64,000 bases of DNA from Adlercreutzia mucosicola DSM 19490 (GTDB lineage Bacteria > Actinomycetota > Coriobacteriia > Coriobacteriales > Eggerthellaceae). The translations under genes were made by a program, and so were the position numbers. This document shows positions 42,051 to 52,594 of the stretch, piece by piece. The stretch lies in NCBI RefSeq assembly GCF_000422625.1, contig NZ_AUGK01000013.1, positions 42,190-106,189 of the forward strand. Reading direction: 5' to 3'. The notes beneath the pieces are model-generated. The model saw only the letters and a program-made list of their open reading frames with translations. It was not told where the DNA came from and made no database searches. Within the stretch, counting starts at the first letter, position 1; each line of letters starts with the position of its first letter.

Positions 42051-42080
42051 TCGGCGCTTCCCAGTTTGTCCGCGGGACCG

Positions 42081-42995
42081 CTACACCTTGAGGTAGCGCC
42101 TCATGGCGAAGGCAGAACCCAGCAGACCGATGATGAGACCAGCACCCACCAGCACGATATAGATCATCATATAGGTGGTACCGCTCACGTCAAGTGACAG
42201 GAAGGAAAGGGCTGATTGCAGCTTGGGCATGGCGTACATGCGCAGCACCTGCAGCACGCCCACGGCCAGAAGCGAGCCAATAAGCGCATGGAGCGCGCCT
42301 TCCATGAGGAAGGGCCCGCGGATAAAGCCGTTCGAGGCGCCCACCAGGCGCATGATGGCGATCTCCTTGCGGCGCGCCATAATGGCCAGGCGAATGGTGT
42401 TGTTGATGAACACGAGCGCGATGAACACGAGCAGCAGCACCAGGGCCACACCCAGGTAGCGCACGTACTTCGTCACCGAGAACAGACGGTCGACGGTCTT
42501 CTGACCGTACTTCAGCGAGTCGGCCGGGTTATCCGGCTCGTCGCAGATAGAACGGAAGGTCTCGTCGGCCTCGATGGCCCCGGCGATCTGCTCGACTTTC
42601 TGCGGGTCGGACAGATTCACATCGATGGAGGCGGGCAGCGGGTTCGTGCCGTCCAGCTGCTCGATGATCTCGGGGTTGGTGGTCATGGAGTTCTTGAAGT
42701 TCTCCAGGGCCTGATCTTTGGTGGTGAAGCCGACGCTCTCCACGCCGTCCATGCCCTTGATGGTGTTCATGACCGCGTCGATGGACTCCTGGGAGGCGTC
42801 GTCGGCCACGTAGGCCGTGATGGACACCTCGCTTTCGATGGAGGACACCAAGCGCTCGATGATGGTGCCGCCCACCAAGAACACGCCGATGATCAGAAGC
42901 GACAGGAAAATGGTGATGATGGAGCCCAGGGTGGTGGACAGGTTCCGTGCGAAGCCCTGGAGCGATTCCTTGAAGAAATAGAACAGACTAGACAT
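42081..42995 (-). CDS. ftsX: Cell-division ABC transporter-like permease FtsX
   Basis: With FtsE, FtsX relays cell-division signals to peptidoglycan hydrolases outside the membrane. 304 residues: [24 protein letters not shown], helix 1 ([20 protein letters not shown]), an extracellular domain of about 110 residues ([31 protein letters not shown]), and three C-terminal helices with [21 protein letters not shown]. It overlaps ftsE by 8 bp. No M23 hydrolase partner is adjacent. Confidence 0.96.
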   Translation of the reverse strand: MSSLFYFFKESLQGFARNLSTTLGSIITIFLSLLIIGVFLVGGTIIERLVSSIESEVSITAYVADDASQESIDAVMNTIKGMDGVESVGFTTKDQALENFKNSMTTNPEIIEQLDGTNPLPASIDVNLSDPQKVEQIAGAIEADETFRSICDEPDNPADSLKYGQKTVDRLFSVTKYVRYLGVALVLLLVFIALVFINNTIRLAIMARRKEIAIMRLVGASNGFIRGPFLMEGALHALIGSLLAVGVLQVLRMYAMPKLQSALSFLSLDVSGTTYMMIYIVLVGAGLIIGLLGSAFAMRRYLKV

Positions 42996-43872
42996 CGAAG
43001 CCGTACACCCCCCGGTCCTGGTCGCGGGTCAGATGCCCGCGGTCGAGCGCGATAACGCGGCGACGCATGTTGTCGACCATCTCACGGTCGTGGGTGGCCA
43101 CGAGCACGGTGGTGCCCGTACGGTTAATGCGCTCGAGCAGATCCATGATGCCGCGGGACGTCTGGGGATCCAGGTTTCCCGTGGGCTCGTCGCAGATGAG
43201 CAGCGGCGGGCGGTTCACGATGGCTCGCGCAATGGACACGCGCTGCTGCTGGCCGCCGGACAGCTCGTCGGGATAGCTGTTCAACTTGTCGGACAAACCC
43301 ACCAGGCGCAGCACCTCGGGCACCTGGGTCTTGATGACATGGCGGCTCTTCCCGATAACTTCCAGGGCGAAGGCCACATTCTCGAACACCGTCTTGTTCG
43401 GCAGCAGCTTGAAGTCCTGGAACACGCAGCCGATATTGCGGCGCAGGTAGGGCACGCGCCAGTTGCGCATGGTGGTGAGGTCCTCGTCGGCCACGTAGAT
43501 CTTGCCCTGGCTGGGCTTGATCTCGCGGGTGAGCAGGCGGATGAAGGTGGACTTGCCGGATCCGGAATGGCCCACCAGGAAGATGAACTCCCCGGCGAAG
43601 ATCTGCAGGGTCACATCCGACAGCGCCGGCTTGTTGGGCTGGGCCGGATAGGTCTTGGTCACGTGGTCGAAGGTGATGACCGGCGCGCCCATGGGGCCCG
43701 CGGTCTCATCGACCTCCAATACCGGCAACGATTGCGACAGCTGCGAGGTCATCGCCGCTTTGCGCGAGTGCGTCGGCTGGGGCGCCGCCGCGCGCGTGCG
43801 CGGGTTGCCGCCGGACACGCCGGCATGGCGGCCGCCGCGACCAGGGGCAGCCTGGTTCCTTTCATTCGTCAC
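42988..43872 (-). CDS. ftsE: Cell-division ATP-binding protein FtsE, N-terminally extended
   Basis: ATPase of the FtsEX complex. Walker A is [16 protein letters not shown], the signature [17 protein letters not shown] and Walker [17 protein letters not shown], then [19 protein letters not shown]. 294 residues against about 225-230 usually: some 65 disordered residues rich in Arg, Gly, Ala and Pro come before [22 protein letters not shown]. The GTG at 43872 has GGAG six nt upstream, supporting the long form; a start at the later MTSQLSQS is the alternative. Confidence 0.95.
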   Translation of the reverse strand: MTNERNQAAPGRGGRHAGVSGGNPRTRAAAPQPTHSRKAAMTSQLSQSLPVLEVDETAGPMGAPVITFDHVTKTYPAQPNKPALSDVTLQIFAGEFIFLVGHSGSGKSTFIRLLTREIKPSQGKIYVADEDLTTMRNWRVPYLRRNIGCVFQDFKLLPNKTVFENVAFALEVIGKSRHVIKTQVPEVLRLVGLSDKLNSYPDELSGGQQQRVSIARAIVNRPPLLICDEPTGNLDPQTSRGIMDLLERINRTGTTVLVATHDREMVDNMRRRVIALDRGHLTRDQDRGVYGFDV

Positions 43873-43918
43873 AGCTTGCTCCGTTCAGATTGACATGTAC
43901 TGAGACCGATTAATTTTA

Positions 43919-44893
43919 TCAGAGGCTTTTACGGCCCTGAACTTTTTTCACAGCTTCAACAATGGCGGCCGCATCGATGGAGAAGTAGGCCAGCAGCTCT
44001 TCGAACTCGCCGGACTTGCCGAAGCGATCGCGCACGCCGACGAACTCCAGGGGCACGGGGCTGGTGGCGGCGGCCAGCTCGGCCACAGCCGAGCCCAAAC
44101 CGCCCATGACCGAATGCTCCTCGGCCACCACGGCGCAACCGGTCTTGGCCAGGGATGCGCCGATGGTCTCGCCGTCGAGGGGCTTGACCGAGAACGCGTC
44201 GATGACCTCGGCGGAAATGCCCTCGGCAGCCAGCTGGTCGGCGGCCAGCAGCGCCTCGCGGATCTCCACGCCGTTGGCCACGATGGTCACATCGGCACCC
44301 TCGCGCAGCACGTAGGCGCGGCCGATCTGAAGCTCCACATCGTCATCGTAGACGCAGGGCACCGCAGCGCGGCCCATGCGCACGTACACGGGGCCGTCGG
44401 TGGCCGCGGCCAGCTTGATGGCGGCGCGGGCCGCGGCGTAGTCGGCAGGCACGAGCACGCGCATGCCGGGAAGGCCGCGCATGAGAGACACGTCTTCCAG
44501 CATCTGATGGCTTCCGCCGTCGGGACCCACGGAGATGCCGGCATGGGTGGGGGTGATCTTCACGTTCAGGTTGGAATAGCACACGGTGTTGCGGATCTGG
44601 TCGTAGGCGCGGCCCGTGCCGAACACGGCGAAGGAGCCGGTGAAGGCCACATGGCCCGCACGCGCCAGGCCCGCGGCCACGTCCACCATGTTCTGCTCGG
44701 CGATGCCGCAGTTGAACAGGCGATCGCCGTGGCCCGCATCGGCCAGCTTCTTCATCGTGGTGGAGCCGGTCAGATCGGCGTCCACGGCCACCACGGGCAC
44801 GCCCGCGTCGGCCAGCTCGGCCAAAGTGGCGCCCAGGGCGGCGCGGGTGGCCTTCTTCGTCTGAGCCTTCTCGGCATCGGCAAGTTTCACCAT
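43919..44893 (-). CDS. Transketolase, C-terminal (pyrimidine-binding/Tkt C) subunit
   Basis: Second half of a split transketolase, carrying the TPP pyrimidine-binding and C-terminal domains. 324 residues. Segments are VVAVDADLTGSTTMKKLADA, FNCGIAEQNMVDVAAGLA (with the conserved catalytic Glu), AYDQIRNTVCYSNLNVKI, HAGISVGPDGGSHQMLEDVSLMR and VVAEEHSVMGGLGSAVAELA. It follows the N-terminal gene by 11 bp and must assemble with it to act in the non-oxidative pentose phosphate path. Confidence 0.94.
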   Translation of the reverse strand: MVKLADAEKAQTKKATRAALGATLAELADAGVPVVAVDADLTGSTTMKKLADAGHGDRLFNCGIAEQNMVDVAAGLARAGHVAFTGSFAVFGTGRAYDQIRNTVCYSNLNVKITPTHAGISVGPDGGSHQMLEDVSLMRGLPGMRVLVPADYAAARAAIKLAAATDGPVYVRMGRAAVPCVYDDDVELQIGRAYVLREGADVTIVANGVEIREALLAADQLAAEGISAEVIDAFSVKPLDGETIGASLAKTGCAVVAEEHSVMGGLGSAVAELAAATSPVPLEFVGVRDRFGKSGEFEELLAYFSIDAAAIVEAVKKVQGRKSL

Positions 44894-44904
44894 GATCGGG
44901 CCTC

Positions 44905-45732
44905 CTATTCAGCCAGCGCGGCCAGATCGGCCAGGGCAGTGTCCAGTTCTTCACGGCTGGGGGCCTTGCCGTGCCAGCCCGCTTGGTTCTCCATGAAGGA
45001 GACGCCCTTGCCCTTCACGGTATGGGCGATGACGGCGATCGGGGCGGTGCCGTCGGTGGCCTTCGCAGCGGAGAGAGCCTCGATGAGGGCGCCGATATCG
45101 TGGCCGTCCACCTCGCGCACGTCCCAACCGAAGGCCGCGAACTTCGCGCCGAGGTCGCCCGGGTCGCACACGTCGTGGATGCAGCCGTCGATCTGCAGCT
45201 CGTTGTTGTCGATGATGGCCACCAGGCGGCCGAGCTTCTGATGGGCGGCGAACATGGCCGCCTCCCACACCTGGCCCTCCTCGCACTCGCCGTCGCCCAG
45301 GACAGTGAACACGTGGCCCGCCTCGCCGGACAGACGCAGGCCCGCAGCCAGGCCGGCGGCCACGGAGAGCCCCTGGCCGAGCGAGCCCGTGGACACTTCC
45401 ACGCCGGGAACCAGGTTAGAATCGGGATGGCCCTGCAGGCGCGTGCCCAGCTTGCGCAGGGTCGCAAGCTCATCGATGGGGAAATAGCCGGCATGGGCCA
45501 AGGTGGCGTAGAGCGCCGGGGCCGCGTGGCCCTTGGCCAGGATGAAGCGGTCACGGCCCACCTTCTGCGGATCGGCGGCGTCGTAGTCCATCACCCCGCC
45601 GAAGTACAGCGCCGTGAGGATGTCGGTGCAGGAAAGCGACCCGCCCGGGTGCCCGCTGCCCGCCTCGGTGATCATGGTCAGAATGTCCCTGCGAATGTCG
45701 GTGGCCTTCCCCACCAGCTGCGCCGTATCCAT
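44905..45732 (-). CDS. Transketolase, N-terminal (TPP pyrophosphate-binding) subunit
   Basis: First half of the split transketolase, 275 residues. Motifs are AGSGHPGGSLSCTDILTALYF, ILAKGHAAPALYATLA, STGSLGQGLSVAAGLAAGLR and the Mg-TPP motif VLGDGECEEGQVWEA...IDNNELQ. The ATG at 45732 (MDTAQLVGKATDIRR) is chosen for AAGGG 8 nt upstream and family start; ATG 45774 would overlap prfB. Such splits are common in anaerobes. Confidence 0.94.
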   Translation of the reverse strand: MDTAQLVGKATDIRRDILTMITEAGSGHPGGSLSCTDILTALYFGGVMDYDAADPQKVGRDRFILAKGHAAPALYATLAHAGYFPIDELATLRKLGTRLQGHPDSNLVPGVEVSTGSLGQGLSVAAGLAAGLRLSGEAGHVFTVLGDGECEEGQVWEAAMFAAHQKLGRLVAIIDNNELQIDGCIHDVCDPGDLGAKFAAFGWDVREVDGHDIGALIEALSAAKATDGTAPIAVIAHTVKGKGVSFMENQAGWHGKAPSREELDTALADLAALAE

Positions 45733-45752
45733 GAGGCAACCCTTCTCGAAAG

Positions 45753-46853
45753 CTACTGATTCGATACTCTCCACGTATGATACCCGATGATGAAGGGTTC
45801 CAGGGCGCCGCCGAGCACTGCGTCCACATTTCCCGTCTCAACGCCGCTGCGTAGGTCCTTCACCAGCTGGTAGGGGAACAGCACATAGTTGCGAATCTGG
45901 CTGCCGAAGGAGTTGTCCATGCGAACGCCGCGCAGCTCGTCGATCTCGGCCTGGCGCTTGCGCTCCTCCAACTCGTAGAGCTTCGCCTTCAGCACGCGGA
46001 AGGCCGCTTCCTTGTTCTGCAGCTGGCTCTTCTCGTTCTGGCAGGTGACCACGATGCCGGTGGGCTCGTGGGTGAGCCGCACGGCCGAGTCGGTGGTGTT
46101 CACGCACTGGCCGCCGGGGCCGCTTGAACGGTACACGTCCACGCGCACGTCGGCGGGGTTTAAGTCCACCTCGATGTCGTCGGTCAGCACCGGCAGCACC
46201 TCCACGCTGGCAAACGTGGTCTGGCGGCGCTTCTTCGCATCGGTCGGCGAGATGCGCACGAGCCGGTGGATGCCGATCTCGCTGCGCAGCATGCCGTAGG
46301 CGTAGCGGCCCTCGATCTGGATCGTGGCCTTGTCAAGACCGATGCCCTCGCCGGGCACCAAATCGAGCACCGTCACCTTCCAGCCCTTGTCCTCGGCGTA
46401 GTGCGCGTACATCTGGTAGAGCATCTCGGTCCAGTCCTGGGCCTCAAGGCCCCCCTGGCCCGGGTTCACCGTGAGGATGGCATCGCCCGCGTCGAACTCG
46501 CCGGCGAACCAGGACTCCACTTCCAGAGCGTCTAAAAGCTCGGTGAGGGCCGCAGTGGCCGTGGCGGCCTCCTCGGCGAAGGCCTCGTCCTCCCCCACCA
46601 GTTCCAGGGCTGCGGCGGCATCGTCGGCCAGGCCGCAGGCGCGCTCATAGTCGGCGATGGTGGCCCGCAGGTTCGATGCCTGCTTGCTCACCGCTTGGGC
46701 CGCCGCCGCGTCGTTCCAGAAATCCGGCGCCGCGGCGCGCTCATCTAGGGCCGCCAGCTCGGCGGTCTTCTCGTCGATATGCAGGAAGGCCCGCGCATCG
46801 CCCAGGCGAGAACGCGCGCCCTCCAGCTCCTTCTGCAAGTCTCTTAATTCCAT
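45753..46853 (-). CDS. prfB: Peptide chain release factor 2 (SPT variant)
   Basis: Class I release factor for UAA/UGA. 366 residues. The catalytic loop is [20 protein letters not shown], and [15 protein letters not shown] and [20 protein letters not shown] are typical RF2. There is no programmed +1 frameshift, as in other actinobacteria. The anticodon-like tripeptide, SPF in most RF2, is SPT here ([19 protein letters not shown]). RF2 rather than RF1 identity follows from the rest of the protein. ATG at 46853 chosen; an in-frame TTG lies three codons upstream. Confidence 0.95.
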   Translation of the reverse strand: MELRDLQKELEGARSRLGDARAFLHIDEKTAELAALDERAAAPDFWNDAAAAQAVSKQASNLRATIADYERACGLADDAAAALELVGEDEAFAEEAATATAALTELLDALEVESWFAGEFDAGDAILTVNPGQGGLEAQDWTEMLYQMYAHYAEDKGWKVTVLDLVPGEGIGLDKATIQIEGRYAYGMLRSEIGIHRLVRISPTDAKKRRQTTFASVEVLPVLTDDIEVDLNPADVRVDVYRSSGPGGQCVNTTDSAVRLTHEPTGIVVTCQNEKSQLQNKEAAFRVLKAKLYELEERKRQAEIDELRGVRMDNSFGSQIRNYVLFPYQLVKDLRSGVETGNVDAVLGGALEPFIIGYHTWRVSNQ

Positions 46854-46914
46854 AATCACCAATCAACCGTACCCTGGGACGGCCGAACGGACGGCCGGCG
46901 GCAAACCCAGTCCC

Positions 46915-49716
<2,802 letters not shown>

Positions 49717-49894
49717 GGACAACGTCTTCTTTCTCTGCGGATTCGTAGGTCTCGCCGCGCGATCAGGCCCCCTGAGAGGGGCGCCGTCGCGCGCTGGTGC
49801 GTAAATCCGCTTCACTCTATCACAAGTGCCAGGTAGCCGAAGGAATTCCATAGGGTTTGCAAGGGACGCTCGGCGCAACCGCCGCCGAGAGAAA

Positions 49895-49918
49895 AGGCGG
49901 GGCCGCAGGGCCCCGCCT
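49895..49918 (-). terminator. Intrinsic terminator of cydAB
   Basis: A perfect 10-bp stem AGGCGGGGCC-GCAG-GGCCCCGCCT followed on the minus strand by TTTTCTCTC, about 35 bp after the cydB stop. Confidence 0.85.
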
Positions 49919-49953
49919 CGAGCAGACAGACGGCGATGGAGGGTGCCGACGGC

Positions 49954-50988
49954 CTAGTAGTGCGTCAGGTCCTCGGGCGTCACGCGGCCGCGGAAGGTGC
50001 GGTAGATGATGAAGTGGTACACCAGCACCAGCGGCAATCCGACGGCCGTGATGATGGTCATCCACATCAGCGACAGCTCGGACGAGGCGGCGTTGAAGAT
50101 GGTGATGGCCGGCCCCACCGACTCGGGGGTCGCGTTCACGAGCACGGGGAACATCGAACAGGCCAGCAGTCCCACGAGCGCGATCATCGCCGCGGACTGG
50201 GCCAGAAACGCCTTCAAGTCGCCGTCCTCGGCGCGCCCCGCCACGATGGAAGCCGCCAGAGCCACCACCACGAGCACGGCGAACAGCCAGCGCGCAGGCG
50301 CCAGGGCCGGATCCATCTCCGTGCCCACCAGGGCCAGGGCGAACACCGACACCACGGCGAACAGCGCAAGCGCGATCACCTGCAAGGGCATGCGCAGCCG
50401 CTGCGCCCGATCGCGCAGAGCCGAGGGCAGCGGGGCCTTGAGCGCCGCCCAGGCCGCACCGGCGGCCAGGAACATGACCAGGCCGAGCAGGCCCGTGAGC
50501 AGGGTGAAGGGGGTGACGAGCCCCAGCAGCGGCACACCGGCGTAGTCGCCGGCGGCGTCCATGGGGATGCCGGCGAAGATGTTGCCCACGGCCACGCCAA
50601 GCAGCAGGGCCGGCAGCAGCGAGCCGACGAAGAAGCAGCCGTCCCACAGCTTCGCCCAGGCCGGGTCGCCGGCGCAAAACTCGAAGGACACCGCGCGCAC
50701 GATAAGGCCGAACAGCACCAGCATCACCGCCAGATAGAATCCGGAAAAGGTGGTGGCATAGGCGTCGGGGAACGCCGCGAACAGGGCGCCGCCCGCCGTG
50801 AGCAGCCACACCTCGTTGCCGTCCCACACCGGCCCGATGGCCCGGCGCAGCACGGCGCGCTCCTCGTCGTTCTTCGCGATGAAGGGCGACAGCACGCCGA
50901 TGCCCAGATCAAAGCCGTCCAGCACGAAGTAGCCGGCGATGAGCACGAAGATGAGGAAGAACCACAGCACGCTGAAGAACTCGAACAT
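49954..50988 (-). CDS. cydB: Cytochrome bd quinol oxidase subunit II
   Basis: Membrane subunit II of the bd-type oxygen reductase, 344 residues with eight to nine helices. Typical segments are LWFFLIFVLIAGYFVLDGFDLGIGVL, AIGPVWDGNEVWLLTAGGALFAAFPDAYA, the FYLAVMLVLFGLIVRAVSFEF helix, and near the end PVLVNATPESVGPAITIFNAASSELSL. It follows cydA by 2 bp. No cydX-like micro-ORF was seen. Confidence 0.96.
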   Translation of the reverse strand: MFEFFSVLWFFLIFVLIAGYFVLDGFDLGIGVLSPFIAKNDEERAVLRRAIGPVWDGNEVWLLTAGGALFAAFPDAYATTFSGFYLAVMLVLFGLIVRAVSFEFCAGDPAWAKLWDGCFFVGSLLPALLLGVAVGNIFAGIPMDAAGDYAGVPLLGLVTPFTLLTGLLGLVMFLAAGAAWAALKAPLPSALRDRAQRLRMPLQVIALALFAVVSVFALALVGTEMDPALAPARWLFAVLVVVALAASIVAGRAEDGDLKAFLAQSAAMIALVGLLACSMFPVLVNATPESVGPAITIFNAASSELSLMWMTIITAVGLPLVLVYHFIIYRTFRGRVTPEDLTHY

Positions 50989-50990
50989 GG

Positions 50991-52469
50991 CTATTCGCCT
51001 CCCTTCGCGGCGGCCTCGACCGCAACGACCGCGCCGCCCCCGTTATCCTCGACCAGGACGACATCCGCCGTCGCGTCCGCGGTCGGGGTGCCCTCTTCGC
51101 TCACGGGGCCCTCTTTTATGAAGCGGCCCACCACGCGGGCCCAGCCGATGAGCAGCACCAGGTACACCACGATAAACAGACCGATGGTCAGCCAGAGCTC
51201 GGGCGCCGACACCGACATCGAGATGCCGTCGGCGGTAAGCAGCGACACGCCCTCAGGACCGGTCACGCTCGGGTATACCACCCAGGGCTGGCGCCCCACC
51301 TCGGCGGTGATCCACCCGGTCTGGATGGCAATGAACGGCCAGATCGGCGAGAGCACCGCCAGCCACTGCAGCCAGCGCATACGCGCGATGCGGCCGCCTC
51401 GGAACGTGAACACGAGCACGAGGATGCTCGTCACCATGATGAGCCCGTACATGGCCACCATGAGGTGGTAGCTCTGGAACACCAGATTCACCGGCATGTC
51501 CTCCACCACCATGTCGCCGTACTCCTCGGTCTGAGCGAGCTCGTTCAAGCCCGGGTACACGGTGTCGAAGTTGCCCGTGGCCAGAAAACTCGTGCCGCCG
51601 GGAATGGCGAAGGGGGCGATGACCTCCTGGGTTTCCTCATCCACGATGCCCACGGCGTACAGCGGCGGCACCTCGGAGTCGTACATGCCCTCCATCATGG
51701 CGAGCTTGGTGGGCTGTTCCTCCCACACCACCACGGCCGAGGCGTGGGCGAACACGATCATGGCGCAGGAGGTGACGATGCCCACCACCGCGGCGATGCG
51801 CATGGTCTTCATGGCGAAGTCGCTGTGGCGCTTCTTCAGCATGTACCAACCGGCCACGGCCATGGCCACGAAGGCGCCCATGATGAGCAGGGCGTCCACC
51901 GTGTGGGTGTAGCGGGCGAAGATGGACGGGTTCATGGCGGCGGCGAAGAAGTCGGTGATCACAGCCTCGGTGCCATCGGCGTTCAGCTCAGCGCCGGCCG
52001 GCGTCTGCATCCAGGAGTTCGCGATGAGGATCCACAGGGCCGACAGGCAGGATCCCGCCCACACGAGCCAGGCGGACACCATATAGAACTTCGGCGACAC
52101 GCGCTTGCGGCCGAACAGCAGCACCCCCAAGAAGACGGACTCCAAGAAGAAGGCCAGCAGGGCCTCGGCGGCCAAGGGCGCTCCGAAGATGTCGCCCACG
52201 AAGCGCGAGTAGTTCGCCCAGTTCGTACCGAAGGAGAACTCCATGGTGATGCCCGTGGCCACGCCGATGGCGAAGGTGGCGGTGAATATCTTCACCCAGA
52301 ACTTCGTCGCGGCGGCGTCCTCCGGTTTCCGTGTGCGATAGTAGCGCGTTTCGTTGATGGCCAGAATGAGCCCCAGACCGATGGACAGCGGCACGAACAG
52401 GAAATGATAGGCCACGGTCAACGCGAACTGAAGGCGCGACAGCAGGGCCACATCGGCGAAAGCCTCCAT
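50991..52469 (-). CDS. cydA: Cytochrome bd quinol oxidase subunit I
   Basis: Haem-bearing subunit that oxidises quinol and reduces oxygen to water, allowing an anaerobe to scavenge O2. 492 residues. The N-terminal haem ligand His is in VAYHFLFVPLSIGLG; other parts are TGITMEFSFGTNWANYSRFVG, FFLESVFLGVLLFGRKRV, RYTHTVDALLIMGAFVAM and the GRQPW motif. It lacks the long Q-loop insertion of E. coli CydA (short-loop type). It has an Ala/Val/Gly-rich C-terminal tail. GAAAGGGGG precedes the ATG. Confidence 0.96.
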   Translation of the reverse strand: MEAFADVALLSRLQFALTVAYHFLFVPLSIGLGLILAINETRYYRTRKPEDAAATKFWVKIFTATFAIGVATGITMEFSFGTNWANYSRFVGDIFGAPLAAEALLAFFLESVFLGVLLFGRKRVSPKFYMVSAWLVWAGSCLSALWILIANSWMQTPAGAELNADGTEAVITDFFAAAMNPSIFARYTHTVDALLIMGAFVAMAVAGWYMLKKRHSDFAMKTMRIAAVVGIVTSCAMIVFAHASAVVVWEEQPTKLAMMEGMYDSEVPPLYAVGIVDEETQEVIAPFAIPGGTSFLATGNFDTVYPGLNELAQTEEYGDMVVEDMPVNLVFQSYHLMVAMYGLIMVTSILVLVFTFRGGRIARMRWLQWLAVLSPIWPFIAIQTGWITAEVGRQPWVVYPSVTGPEGVSLLTADGISMSVSAPELWLTIGLFIVVYLVLLIGWARVVGRFIKEGPVSEEGTPTADATADVVLVEDNGGGAVVAVEAAAKGGE

Positions 52470-52594
52470 GGCACACCCCCTTTCAAAGCAGGTCCGGAGC
52501 GGCCCTCCCCTCGCCCGGACAGCGATCGATACATGGCACCTCCCCCCGAGGCGACCGAGACCATACTACCCGTTTATGGTGAAATTCCCCAGTG

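Noticed and set aside
46700..46862. Programmed +1 frameshift in prfB
   Set aside because: The gene is open from the start codon through the GGQ domain with no internal UGA, so no frameshift is needed.
49717..49878. 54-residue N-terminal extension of SecA
   Set aside because: Sequence is intergenic in character and SecA proteins start MGFLSKLL-like; the ATG at 49716 is taken.
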